Below are positions 1-8,800 of a DNA stretch of 12,177 nucleotides, piece by piece. Position 1 is the stretch's first letter. Every line of letters starts with the position of its first letter. Source of the stretch: an uncultured Clostridia bacterium. Its GTDB lineage: Bacteria > Bacillota > Clostridia > Christensenellales > Borkfalkiaceae. The notes beneath the pieces are model-generated. The model was not told the DNA's origin. It ran no database searches and was given only the letters and a program-made list of their open reading frames with translations. The stretch spans positions 1-12,177 of the forward strand of contig CANROI010000025.1 of NCBI GenBank assembly GCA_947632165.1, given 5' to 3'. The position numbers and the translations under genes are program-made.

Positions 1-8
1 TTTCAATC

Positions 9-42
9 ATGACGATAGTTGTCATATATGGTGCTGTATAAT
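9..42 (+). promoter_or_regulatory. Promoter with ATGAC-N7-GTCAT palindrome, peptide copy 1
   Basis: An inverted repeat ATGAC (9-13), 7-bp spacer, GTCAT (21-25) is followed after 11 bp by a perfect -10 box TATAAT (37-42). No good -35 box sits at the expected distance. The palindrome occupies that place, so it is probably the binding site of a regulator. The same palindrome-to--10 spacing is kept in front of the second peptide gene at 11862-11900. The regulator is not recognisable. The predicted transcription start (about 49) falls next to the GGAGG ribosome site at 50-54, so the leader would be extremely short. Confidence 0.65.
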
Positions 43-59
43 CCTTGACGGAGGTTGAA

Positions 60-155
60 ATGGGTATTTTCGATTGGCTCTTCGGCGACACCGACGACGA
101 GGAAGCACAGCTTGAAGATATGATCCTCATGGACATGGACGACGAGGACGAATAG
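60..155 (+). CDS. 31-aa acidic small protein, copy 1
   Basis: A short gene with GGAGG at 50-54, five bases before ATG. The protein begins MGIFDWLFG, a short hydrophobic aromatic stretch, and then becomes almost purely acidic: 14 of 31 residues are Asp or Glu and there is no Lys, Arg or His. I do not recognise a family. The evidence that it is real is a second copy at 11922-12017: the two differ at seven positions, all third codon positions including the stop codons (TAG/TAA), and only one changes an amino acid (last residue Glu to Asp). That is the mark of protein-level selection. It also has its own promoter with a conserved palindrome. Function is unknown; an acidic partner-binding or membrane-touching peptide is only a guess. 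Confidence is high for coding, nil for function. Confidence 0.78.
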   Translation: MGIFDWLFGDTDDEEAQLEDMILMDMDDEDE

Positions 156-317
156 GTTCTCTGTGAAGTGTGATATACTGATAGCGATTGTGCCGGATCC
201 CATCAAGGACCTTTCGCGGTTTTGATGAAATTCAGGCGTGTGGGTTTGCGGAGAGGTTATTACCGCAAAGCGTCGCTAAACGCTATGGCGGGCAAGGTGA
301 GGATAAAAACAAATGGA

Positions 318-346
318 AAGCGGCGCGGAATCATTCCGCGCCGCTT
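318..346 (-). terminator. Rho-independent-type terminator of the GH3 operon
   Basis: The sequence forms a perfect 13-bp GC-rich stem (arms 318-330 and 334-346) with a 3-nt loop. Read on the minus strand the stem is followed by a T-rich run, interrupted but ending in TTTTT (complement of about 304-317). It lies about 60 bp after the stop codon of the 989-aa GH3 gene, the right place to end the four-gene transcript. Read on the plus strand there is only a weak T run, so it is probably mainly a minus-strand terminator, though it could also block transcription arriving from the peptide gene. Confidence 0.75.
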
Positions 347-358
347 CTTGGGAATATA

Positions 359-377
359 GAGTTGCGGAATGCAACTC
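359..377. repeat. Small inverted repeat
   Basis: Seven-base arms GAGTTGC (359-365) and GCAACTC (371-377) enclose a 5-nt loop. It lies between the GH3 stop codon and the main terminator, so in the minus-strand transcript it would form a first, weaker hairpin. No T tract follows directly. It may protect the 3' end of the mRNA or be incidental. Confidence 0.45.
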
Positions 378-408
378 ATAGGAGGAATTCGTAGGCAACC
401 GGTTGGAA

Positions 409-3378
409 CTACGGCGTATTGCGGGAAACACGGTCTTCCGGATCCGCATCCGTCTGCGCCTTTTCTCCGCGGTCTTTGTAGTGCCCGACGTAGCCGACAG
501 CCAAAAGTGCTGCGCTCGCCGCCGTCAGGATCGCGCCGATTATCACGAGCGTCAGTACGAGGATCTCCACCCACGTCTTGACCGTGATCACGCGGTCCGC
601 CGTGGAGATGCCGTTCATGCTGGCGGAGAAATTCGCCGTGACATACAAGATTCTGTGCGCTGATTCGCGCACTTTGTTCACGAACATGGCGCTGCCCTTA
701 TAATCGGCAAGCCCCGTCGGGTCGGCAGGCCCGTCGTACAGATTGGTACCGTTTGCAATGCCGTCTACGAACGTCATGAATACCTTCGCATTTGCATCTG
801 CCATATCGGTGATCGAATAGCCGTCGAAGCCCCATTCATCGCGCAGCATGCCCTCCATCAAGGCGCTGCTTGCGCTCGTCCAGGCGCAACCGATCCGGTT
901 GAAAGAGGTCATGGTCGCATGGGCGTTGCCCATAGACGGCCGGAAACTCATTTCGAAGGGAAGCAACATGATCTCGCGCAGTTCCTGCTCATTGAGCCAG
1001 ATTGCAACGCCGTTCCGGTTGGTCTCCTCGTTGTTCACCGCATAGTGCTTCACATAGGCGACGACGCCCTTCTTCTGCATCCCGACGACTTCCGCCGCAC
1101 TCGCGATCCCCGAAAGATAGGGGTCTTCCGAGAAATATTCGTGCGCTCTGCCGCCGAAAGGGGTGCGGTGCATATTGACGCCGGGGGCATACAGGCCCGT
1201 GACCTTTGCCGCAAGGGCGTCCTCTGCAAGGGCGTCGCCTGCCCGTTCTATGAGTTCGGAATCAAACGTGGACGCCCAGATCCCCTCGGAAGGGAATGCC
1301 ACGCCCGTCGTTGATTTGGAGACGCTGTTGGGGCCGTTTTCATCCGTCGTTCCGGGTTTCCCGACCGAAGCGACGGGACGGGTGATATGTTGCCCCCAGG
1401 TGACGAGCTCCGCCTGCTCTTCATAGGTCATCTGGTCGAGCAGATCGCTCCAACGGGGGTCGTCGTAGGCGACAGGGTCTTCTTCCGTCGAGCGAAGCAT
1501 CGCGATCGTAAGCCCGTTGTTCGCACCGTAGGCGGGCATTGTCGTGCCGTCTTCGACGAGCGGCTTGTTGCTACGGATATCCGTCACCATCTGCTCGGTC
1601 ATGGACAGCGCAACCGCGGCTTTGGGCCATGTGCCCTCCCAATCGTTGCGGGAAACGTAAACGGCGCGATTGTCGCCGCGGCCCTCATAGCGGTTGATGT
1701 CGCTGAAATCGAAGCGATTGGAGATCTGTTCGTCCGTTTCGAAAGAGACGGAATAGGTTTTGTCGTCGAACGCATCGACATGGTATGTATCGCAGAGGGA
1801 AGGATCTGCATAGAGGTCCTCCACCGTATACCCCTGCGCCGTGAGAATGTTGTTGAGCGCATTGTGCGCATCCTTGCCGGCGGCAAACCAATAGTCGCCG
1901 TCGTCGACGATATACGTCTGCGCACCGTATGCATCGTAAGATTTGAGCCGTTCTTTGGAGATCTCCACGGTGACCGTCTGGTCCTCGCCCGATTCCAACA
2001 TTTCCGTCTTTGCAAAGCCGACCAGCTCGACCGCGGATTTTTCGATTTTATGCTCGATGTCGTACTGGGTGTATGGCTTCTGGAGATAGATCTGGACGGC
2101 CTCTTTGCCCGCATAGGCGCCGATGTTCATGACATTGACCGTGGCCGTGAACGAATCCTCGTTCTCGGTGAGCGTGAATCCGCTGTACAGGAACTCGGTA
2201 TAGCTCAAACCGTGGCCGAAAGGGAAAGCGACATCGTCCGCATAGACATAATTCCCCGCATTCGCCCTTCTGGTGACGACATCCGCATACCTCGTCTCAT
2301 AATAGCGGTAGCCGACGTAGATGCCCTCGACGTAGACCGCATAAACATTCTGCGTTTCGCCGAATTCCTGCGCGCTGTTTTGGTAGGTTTGCGTGAATTT
2401 TTTATCGGGATTGAGCCCCCAACTCGCCATGGCGGGCGAGGAAAAGCTGTCCTTCACATAGGTATCGGAGAGTTTGCCAGAGGGAACGGCGTCGCCGGAG
2501 AGCACATCGCCGATGGCGTAAATGCCCGTAGAGCCGACGTTGCCGACCCAAAGCGCCGCGTCGATCGAGATCGTGTCGTCGAACATGAAATCGAGCTGCA
2601 CGGGGACTGCGGAATTCAGAAGCACGATCACGCGCTTGAAAGTTCCAGAATTTTTCAGCCCCGTGATCCCACGCAGCACGCTCAGCTCCTGCTCCGAAAG
2701 GGACAGATAGCTGCCGTCGCGCCCGTCGGACCCGAACGTGGTGATGTCTCTGCCCTCGCCGCTGTCGCGGGAGATGACATAGATCGCCGCGTCGCCGTAT
2801 GCCGCGAACGTATTCGTGACCGAGGACGTATACATATCCCAGGCGGGTTCCCGGATCTTATACACAAAGTTTTCCTGTGTACGGCCATACGTTCTGGGAT
2901 CGAGTTGTGCATAAAACCCGATCAGTGTTTCGTTCACTGCATAGTCGTCCAGCGCCTGCGACAGGGTGGGAAATGCGCTCGAGCCCGTGGTATTGGACGA
3001 ACCCGAAGAATTATAGTTGAATTTATACGCGCCATAGCCGAACAGACTGACTTTGCTGCCCTTTTCGAGCGGGAGCGCATAGCTTCCGTCGCTGAGCGGC
3101 TCGTTGCGGAGAAGTACCATGCCCTCTTCCTCGAGTTTGCGGCAGGTCTCCTCCATATATGCCTTGAGCGACTCCGTGTCAGTATAGTCGGACTTGAAGT
3201 ACTCCGTATCCTCGTCGCTCGAATCCCCTTTGATGGTCTGGGAAGTCTGGAGATGGAGCGCGGCGTTGATCGCGGCGGCATTGCTCATCGCCAGATTGTA
3301 CACACCGATGAAGAGCGCCAACAGGAATGCCGACACAAAGAACAGTGTGCGCGCGAGTTTGACCGAGATCTTTTTCAT
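409..3378 (-). CDS. Membrane-anchored GH3 glycosidase, permuted domain order (989 aa)
   Basis: A glycoside hydrolase family 3 protein, probably a beta-glucosidase-like exo-enzyme; the sugar specificity cannot be read from sequence. Domains are in the reversed order known from the Ruminococcus albus and Butyrivibrio beta-glucosidases. First comes an N-terminal membrane helix (about 9-32). The alpha/beta sandwich follows (about 85-395) with GEGRD, where Glu208 is the likely acid/base, and FGHGLSYTEF (387-396). Then a fibronectin III-like domain (about 398-502), a linker, and the TIM barrel (about 642-915). The barrel carries DENGP (679-683), GGRAHEYFSEDP (742-753), Lys777-His778 and the nucleophile motif ITDMA with Asp858. 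A second helix (about 936-963) and a charged tail end the protein. Both ends are therefore membrane-embedded, with the enzyme most likely outside. GGAGG lies six bases before ATG, and the ATG overlaps the preceding gene's stop (ATGA), suggesting translational coupling. Confidence 0.93.
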   Translation of the reverse strand: MKKISVKLARTLFFVSAFLLALFIGVYNLAMSNAAAINAALHLQTSQTIKGDSSDEDTEYFKSDYTDTESLKAYMEETCRKLEEEGMVLLRNEPLSDGSYALPLEKGSKVSLFGYGAYKFNYNSSGSSNTTGSSAFPTLSQALDDYAVNETLIGFYAQLDPRTYGRTQENFVYKIREPAWDMYTSSVTNTFAAYGDAAIYVISRDSGEGRDITTFGSDGRDGSYLSLSEQELSVLRGITGLKNSGTFKRVIVLLNSAVPVQLDFMFDDTISIDAALWVGNVGSTGIYAIGDVLSGDAVPSGKLSDTYVKDSFSSPAMASWGLNPDKKFTQTYQNSAQEFGETQNVYAVYVEGIYVGYRYYETRYADVVTRRANAGNYVYADDVAFPFGHGLSYTEFLYSGFTLTENEDSFTATVNVMNIGAYAGKEAVQIYLQKPYTQYDIEHKIEKSAVELVGFAKTEMLESGEDQTVTVEISKERLKSYDAYGAQTYIVDDGDYWFAAGKDAHNALNNILTAQGYTVEDLYADPSLCDTYHVDAFDDKTYSVSFETDEQISNRFDFSDINRYEGRGDNRAVYVSRNDWEGTWPKAAVALSMTEQMVTDIRSNKPLVEDGTTMPAYGANNGLTIAMLRSTEEDPVAYDDPRWSDLLDQMTYEEQAELVTWGQHITRPVASVGKPGTTDENGPNSVSKSTTGVAFPSEGIWASTFDSELIERAGDALAEDALAAKVTGLYAPGVNMHRTPFGGRAHEYFSEDPYLSGIASAAEVVGMQKKGVVAYVKHYAVNNEETNRNGVAIWLNEQELREIMLLPFEMSFRPSMGNAHATMTSFNRIGCAWTSASSALMEGMLRDEWGFDGYSITDMADANAKVFMTFVDGIANGTNLYDGPADPTGLADYKGSAMFVNKVRESAHRILYVTANFSASMNGISTADRVITVKTWVEILVLTLVIIGAILTAASAALLAVGYVGHYKDRGEKAQTDADPEDRVSRNTP

Positions 3379-3830
3379 TGCTTGCCTCCTTCCGCCGCCG
3401 CTTTACCGAATTCGTTTTTGAGCAAAATCGCCGCAAAGAGCGCGCAAAGCGACGAGAGCAACAACAGTCCGAACGTGAAGATGAACGGATAGAGAATCTC
3501 CGGTTTAAGGCCGGTGGGATCGATCCCGACAAGAACATTTGCAAGATAGGACATCTCCGAGTTCAGATACGCGAACCACGCGGAAAAGAGCAGGAGAAAT
3601 GCAATGTACGGGATCAGCTTTCCGTCAAAATCCGCCGAAAAGAAATGAGAGACGACCGCAACGGCGGCGAGAACCGCCCCGATCGCGGCAAGCGCGATCA
3701 CGGAAGGATCGAGCCGAAGGATAAAGTCGTTGACCCCCTTCGCCGCATATAGGATCAAGGCGGCTGCCCCGAGAATACATCCGGCGGCGGACAGGGCCAG
3801 GCTTGCCGTATTTCCGCGCTTCATCATCAT
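3375..3830 (-). CDS. Small four-helix membrane protein of the GH3 operon
   Basis: No family is recognised. The 151-aa product is very hydrophobic, with four likely membrane helices at about residues 8-30, 43-63, 71-89 and 111-137. A loop after the third helix (about 90-110) and a short charged tail (KNEFGKAAAEGGKQ) follow. There are no catalytic motifs. Its gene overlaps both neighbours through ATGA junctions, so it is made with the lipoprotein and the 989-aa GH3 protein and may assemble with them, for example as a membrane partner or stabiliser; that is inference. The start is uncertain: three ATG codons follow one another (3830, 3827, 3824). GGAGG sits only one base before the first but seven before the third, so 3824 (149 aa, MKRGN...) is the better start by spacing. 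Confidence 0.8.
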   Translation of the reverse strand: MMMKRGNTASLALSAAGCILGAAALILYAAKGVNDFILRLDPSVIALAAIGAVLAAVAVVSHFFSADFDGKLIPYIAFLLLFSAWFAYLNSEMSYLANVLVGIDPTGLKPEILYPFIFTFGLLLLSSLCALFAAILLKNEFGKAAAEGGKQ

Positions 3831-5761
3831 GCCTCCGTCCTCTTCTGCTCGCAGAGTTCAACGTTCTTGGGCGTCCAGCTCAAGGTTGCGTCGGTGCAGA
3901 CATAGATACAGTCCACGATGGGCGAATTCGCATTCATCGTGCCGTCCGGATACAGCTTATCGCTGTTCGTCACGGTGAGGGTGATGGTGTTCGTCCCCTT
4001 CACGAGATGCGCTCGGGTGTTCATGATAAAGTTCTCGAACGGACGGATGTCATTGTTGAGGTCGTCGCGTTCGCCGAACAGGCTGATCTCGTCGTAATCG
4101 AGCGCCACGCCGTTGACCGTTACCGAATAGCGTTCTGGGTTGAAGACCTGGGGCGCATACATTGCCTGGATCCTCAGGATCACGACCGCATCGTTCACCT
4201 CGCGGTCGGATTCGATCACGAACTGCAGATTCGCGCCGTTATAGAAGAGCATGCCCACCCAGAAGCCGTTGCTGGCGTTTGCATGTCTGTCGTCTTTAAT
4301 GATGAGATCTTCGGGACCGGAGCCGTTGTTGGAATATCCGAGTCCCGTCTTGCCGTCGAGATCGGTATACTCCGCCTCGAAGGTGTATTGGCGGTACCAC
4401 TTCGCATAGACGGAGACGCTCTCCGTGACGCGGCGGTCGAAACTGAACGCCGACGTGCATTCGGGATCGGTATACCAACCCATGAAGTAGTAATCATCGC
4501 GCCCGGGATCGGGCACATCGCCGACGGGCACCCGCTGGTTCTTCTTCACCGAGAAGCTCTTGTAGGTATCGTCGCCGCCACCGTAATTGAGATGGAAGGT
4601 CACGGTATAGGTATCTTCCTCGCCTGCGCCGGTCTGCTCCCAATGAGCCGTGAGCGTAAGATCAGAGGTGACGGGCGTCGAGAAGATATACTGCTCCTCC
4701 TCGAGATACCAGCCCGCAAACGACCAACCCTCACGCGTGCGCTCTTCGGGTTCCGAGACCAGCTTGCCGTGTTCGACTGTCGCCGTCGTATCCGCTTCGC
4801 TGCCGTAGTTCCAGCGGAACGTGACGGTGTACGTCTTGACCGTCCATTTTGCATACAGAATGAGATTTGCCGTCACCGCAGCTTCGAAGTTGTACTGCGT
4901 CGTGCAGGCTGCCTCCGTGTACCAGCCGCCGAAGTCATAGCCTTCGCGCTCGGGCGCGGGAGTGGGCGCCGTTACACGCTCCCCTACCTTGACTTTGACG
5001 GGAGACGGATTTTCCGCGGGCCGATAGTTGAGATCGAACGCGACCTCGGCGGTCGTGAGCGTCCAGCCCGCATAGAGGGTGATGTTCGTGACGACGGACG
5101 TGGTAAAATCGAAGCGATGCTCGCAAGCGGCCTCCGTATACCACGCGTCGAACGCATAATCGGCTCTCTCGGGGGTCTCCGGTTCCTGCACCGTCTGCCC
5201 GGAGGCGACCGTCACCGTGCGGATGGCGGGCGCACCGACATAGTTATAATTGAAGGAGACCGTGACCGTCGAGCTCGACCAGCCGGCATAGACGACCGTT
5301 GCCTTTGTGATGGGCGTCTCGAAGTCGAACAGAGTCGTGGCGGCAGCGGTCGTATACCAACCCGTGAAGGAGTAGCCGCCGTCGCGGGTGGGCTCCCCGT
5401 CGGGTTTCTTCGCCTTTTCTCCCGATTTCACGGTCTGGCGGTCAAAGACGCCGCCGCCCGCGTAGTTCAGGTTGAATACCACGTTGAAAGTCGTATCCTC
5501 GTTACCCGACGTGCTCTGCCGATAGCCGCATACCGTGCAGACGCCGTCTTTAAAGGTATGTGCGGCTTTGCCGCTGACCTCCGTCTCGTGTTCGCAGGTC
5601 GCCGCATGCCAATGGTTGGTGTCATCGAACGTCCATTCGGAGGAATAGGAGTGCTTGTGCTCTCCTGTCGTTCCCCCGCATGCGGCCACGCCGATCAGGA
5701 GAACCGCAGAAAGCAGGATCGAAACGGACATTCTGAGAATTTTCAAAATATTTTTTTGCAT
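3827..5761 (-). CDS. Surface lipoprotein with five InlB-type B-repeats and a CBM-like C-terminus
   Basis: The 644-aa protein begins with a lipoprotein signal peptide: charged start, hydrophobic core, then lipobox VAAC with Cys28, so it should be lipid-anchored outside the membrane. Residues about 35-80 form a His/Cys-rich segment (HKHSY, NHWHAATCEH, CTVCGY), a motif I associate with gut Firmicutes surface proteins but without a known role. Five repeats of about 70 residues follow (92-161, 165-233, 237-306, 309-374, 385-455), each starting like TVTFxxNY, containing a GWYT-like core and ending YAGW/YAKW. These are Listeria-Bacteroides (InlB B-repeat/Flg_new) units. The last part (about 459-628, starting TFEAEYTDLDG) resembles a CBM6/35-like beta-sandwich, suggesting glycan binding; that call is tentative. 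A GGGGG ribosome site lies four bases before ATG. The gene ends in an ATGA overlap with the membrane-protein gene. It has no enzyme motif and probably holds substrate or spaces the complex from the membrane. Confidence 0.87.
   Translation of the reverse strand: MQKNILKILRMSVSILLSAVLLIGVAACGGTTGEHKHSYSSEWTFDDTNHWHAATCEHETEVSGKAAHTFKDGVCTVCGYRQSTSGNEDTTFNVVFNLNYAGGGVFDRQTVKSGEKAKKPDGEPTRDGGYSFTGWYTTAAATTLFDFETPITKATVVYAGWSSSTVTVSFNYNYVGAPAIRTVTVASGQTVQEPETPERADYAFDAWYTEAACEHRFDFTTSVVTNITLYAGWTLTTAEVAFDLNYRPAENPSPVKVKVGERVTAPTPAPEREGYDFGGWYTEAACTTQYNFEAAVTANLILYAKWTVKTYTVTFRWNYGSEADTTATVEHGKLVSEPEERTREGWSFAGWYLEEEQYIFSTPVTSDLTLTAHWEQTGAGEEDTYTVTFHLNYGGGDDTYKSFSVKKNQRVPVGDVPDPGRDDYYFMGWYTDPECTSAFSFDRRVTESVSVYAKWYRQYTFEAEYTDLDGKTGLGYSNNGSGPEDLIIKDDRHANASNGFWVGMLFYNGANLQFVIESDREVNDAVVILRIQAMYAPQVFNPERYSVTVNGVALDYDEISLFGERDDLNNDIRPFENFIMNTRAHLVKGTNTITLTVTNSDKLYPDGTMNANSPIVDCIYVCTDATLSWTPKNVELCEQKRTEA
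4397..5488 (-). repeat. Five tandem B-repeat units in the lipoprotein gene
   Basis: This stretch encodes residues 92-455 as five diverged units of about 66-71 residues. Each has a beta strand with an NY pair, a basic/acidic turn, GW(Y/F)-like aromatic residues and a closing YA(G/K)W or TAHW. The units are clearly related as protein but have drifted at DNA level, so recent slippage is unlikely. Confidence 0.85.
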
Positions 5762-5798
5762 AAAGCCCCCAAAGTTCCGGATTCGTAAGAAATGCTTT

Positions 5799-5832
5799 GA
5801 TTGCCCGCGGGTTTATAAACGCGCGGGCAATC
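5799..5832. repeat. 34-bp nested palindrome in the gap before the lipoprotein gene
   Basis: Perfect 11-bp arms GATTGCCCGCG (5799-5809) and CGCGGGCAATC (5822-5832) flank an internal perfect palindrome GTTTATAAAC (5811-5820). The whole is symmetric except one G/G position on each side of the core. It lies in the 120-bp gap between the 1371-aa GH3 gene and the lipoprotein gene. As RNA it makes a strong GC stem, but no T run follows on the minus strand, so it is a poor terminator. It more likely trims, stabilises or partly attenuates the downstream message. As DNA it could be an operator. The rest of the gap shows only the lipoprotein ribosome site and a weak TATCAG/CTGATA inverted repeat (5855-5878). 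Confidence 0.7.
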
Positions 5833-5881
5833 TCCGCTTAGTTCAGAAGGTTGTTATCAGACAGCCAAAGTGCTGATATCA

Positions 5882-8800
5882 TCAATCGTTTTTCTTTCTG
5901 AGGACGAACATACCTGCGCCGAGCACGGTAACGACCGCAACGATCGCACTGCTCGTGCCGATGACGCCGCCGCAACCGCCTTCCGCGTCTTTGCCGTCTG
6001 CGCCGTCTTTGCCGTCTGCGCCTGCGGGGCCGGTGGCACCGGTTTCGCCCTTGTCGCCTTTATCACCCTTATCGCCTTTCTCGCCCTTCGCGCCGGTTGC
6101 ACCGTCCGCGCCGTCTTTACCGACGACGAGCCCAAGGTCTGCCGTGGTGTTATCGGAGTAGGTGACGATGAGATGGCCCTGATCGTTGATCTCGAACTTT
6201 GTCACGGACTTGCCGGTCTCGGCCGCGCCTGCAACGTCGTTCCAAGTATCGCCGTCCTCGCTGTACTGGAGCTTGCCGCCTTCTACACGGAACTGGAGCT
6301 CTGCGGGCTGTGCGCCGCCCTCGCCGTTGACGGTGATGGAGACGGTCAGATAGTAGGTATCGGTTACATTATTTCTGCCCTGTCTGTACTTGCCCTCGAC
6401 CTTGATGGTGGCGGTGTATTCGCCCGCCTTCTCTGCGGTGCCGGAGATGACGTCGTTATCGAGCGTTACGCCATCTGGAAGCGCGCCTTCGGAGATGCTG
6501 TAGGTGAGCCCCTGCGTGTACTTGGTCGCGGTGACGACCTCGGAGTTGATGAAGATCTCGACTTCGTCGCCGACGTCGTAGGTGAGTTCGCCGTCAAGTT
6601 CGAACGCAGATGCGACGTTGACGGTCACTTGTGCGGAAGAGGTAATCCAACCTGCGACCGCCGCGTTGATCGTGAAGGTGTAGGTGCCGGGAGCCGCGGT
6701 CGTCGTGCCGCTGAGGACGCCGGTGTTCGCGTTGACGGAGAGCCCTGCGGGAAGAGTGCCTTCGACGGTGTACTTCGCGCTGTTGCCGTTGAGCGCTTCC
6801 GCCGCAATGCCGACATTTTCGTTGACGGCAACGCCCTGCTTCACTTCGACGGTCTTTGCCGTGACGCCGGAGGTGACGCCGTTGCGGTTGCCCATGGTGT
6901 TCGCCGCGACATAGAGCACGCGCTGCGCCGCCGTACGGACATAGTACCACTGATGATCGTTCTTCACATTGTTGACGAGCACACAGTTCTGCGTTGCGTC
7001 CCAGGTGCCGGTCGGCACGCCGTTGATCCCGTTTGCATTTGTTGCGGTCGCTCTGCCGTCGGGAAGATCGCAGCCTGCGCGGAGAAGCATATCCATGTTG
7101 TTCTGCTGGATTGCGTTGTTGCCGTAGTAGTCGGTGACATAGACGCCTTCCCAGCCCCATTCGTCTCTCACGTGTCTCGTGAGCAGGTTGTAGTTCGCAA
7201 CGCCGACCGCACGACCGATTCTGTTGTATGCGACCATTGCGGAGGTTGCGCCGCCTTCCTGCATCGCCATCTGGAATACCTTCGCGTAGTCGCCGCGGAT
7301 CGCAGCTTCGGAAGCCCAGGTGAAGAGGCACTGACGGGAACGGTTCTCTTCCTGATCGTTCAGATACATGTGCTTGACGTAGACGTTGAGGCCTCTCGAC
7401 TGCGCGCCCTTGACGAACGCCGCCGCGATGTAACCGCCCTGAATGCCGTCCTGGCTGTAATACTCGGTGTTGCGTCCTGCGAAGGGCGAACGGTGCGTGT
7501 TCATTGCGGGACCGTAGAGACCCTGCTGATTATTGAACATACCGAGGTTGGCGTCGAGGATGCCGTATTCGTTTGCAAGGCTGACGTTCCAGGTCGAGGA
7601 GACGACGGGTGCATCGCACCAGGTGTAGCCGCAGAAACTGTTGGGGCCGTTCTCGTCCTTCGTTGCCTGCTTTTCGATCGCGGGAAGCGCGATCGTGACG
7701 TGCGAGCCGTTGCTGAGCAGCGCAACCATATCGGAATAGGTGAGCTGATCCATGAACGTCTTCCATGCGGGATCGCTCGCGGGGATACCGGACATATCGC
7801 GCAGCTTCGTTGCAACGTCGGAATAATCCGCTTCGTATTCGGCGTTCTGCGTCCAATCCTTCATGAGCGTTGCAAGTTCCGCATCCGTCTTGTACCAATC
7901 GTAATGATCTTTCGCATAAACGGACTTATAGTAGTTGTTGCCGTTATCCGCATAGTCAAGCTGCCCTTCCACGCCCGTGGGAACATCCTGGTCGTAGTAG
8001 GTCCAATACACCGTTGCCTTGACGAACTCATCGGTGAGCTTGCGATCCGCTTCGGTGGGAGCCTTCGGGTAGGTCGTCACCATGTTCGTACGGCTCAAAA
8101 GCGTCATCTTCGCGTTGCTGTCGTCGTTGATTTTGAGGAACGCGTCGCTCGTGCCCGTGCTGTGGTTCGCACGGATCGTGTCGTAGAAGTCGCCGTTGGA
8201 ATAGAGCGGCAGGATCTCGTTGTGACTGAAGTCGTCGATCTTGAGGAGCGCCGCTTCGTTGCCGCTGATCGTGAAGTCCTGCGAATCGAGAACGTGGTGG
8301 GAATCCGCCATCACCTTGATGGAATATTCGCCCTCGTCGAGCTCATAGCCGCGATATTCGTTCTTGTTCGCGTCGTTGTAGTCGTATGCCGCGAAATCCT
8401 GCACGTTGAAAGCGACCGTGACGTCCGCGGACTGGCCGGGACGCAGCATGGGAGATTTCGCATAGCCGACGAGCTGAACCGCGGGCTTCTCGATCTCGCC
8501 CTTCGTGTAGGGAGCCGTGATGTAGATCTGGACGACCTCTTTGCCCGCGAAGTCGCCCGTGTTGGTGACCTTGACGGTGGCATAGAGAGTTTCGACCTTG
8601 GCGGGCTTGTCCTTTTCGGAATTGAAGAGATCGGGGCTCACGGTTGCCGCGAGCGACGTCTTCTTCGCGCCGTCATAGTAGTAGACGCCCGTCAGATCCT
8701 GCTCGAACTCGGTGTAGGAGAGGCCGTGACCGAAGGGATAGACGACCGCGTAATTCCACCATTCGTCCGCCGTGCCGAGGTCCTTCGCTACGGGCTGGGT

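Larger units (their letters stand above)
2..170 (+). repeat. Dispersed repeat, left copy (peptide gene and promoter)
   Basis: This is the left copy of a roughly 170-bp unit that recurs in direct orientation at 11861-12032, about 11.86 kb away. The coding part is about 93% identical. The promoter half keeps only the TTCAA start, the palindrome core and the -10 box. After the stop codon a 14-mer (TTCTCTGTGAAGTG, 157-170) is kept with one mismatch, and then similarity ends. The left limit may lie outside the window. Confidence 0.7.
156..408. other. Intergenic region between the peptide gene and the GH3 operon end
   Basis: I see no convincing gene here. The short plus-strand open frame from 188 lacks a ribosome site and crosses the terminator hairpin. 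The region holds the conserved 14-mer after the peptide gene (157-170), the large hairpin at 318-346, a smaller one at 359-377, and a 10-bp palindrome CAACCGGTTG at 396-405 next to the stop codon of the convergent GH3 gene. Confidence 0.6.

Noticed and set aside
188..394. Plus-strand open frame of 68 codons after the peptide gene
   Set aside because: It has no ribosome site, runs through the terminator hairpin at 318-346 and has no recognisable sequence.
5987..6121. Short tandem DNA repeats that could suggest a repeat array or CRISPR
   Set aside because: The repeats are 9-18 bp without spacers and encode in-frame Gly-X-Y triplets.
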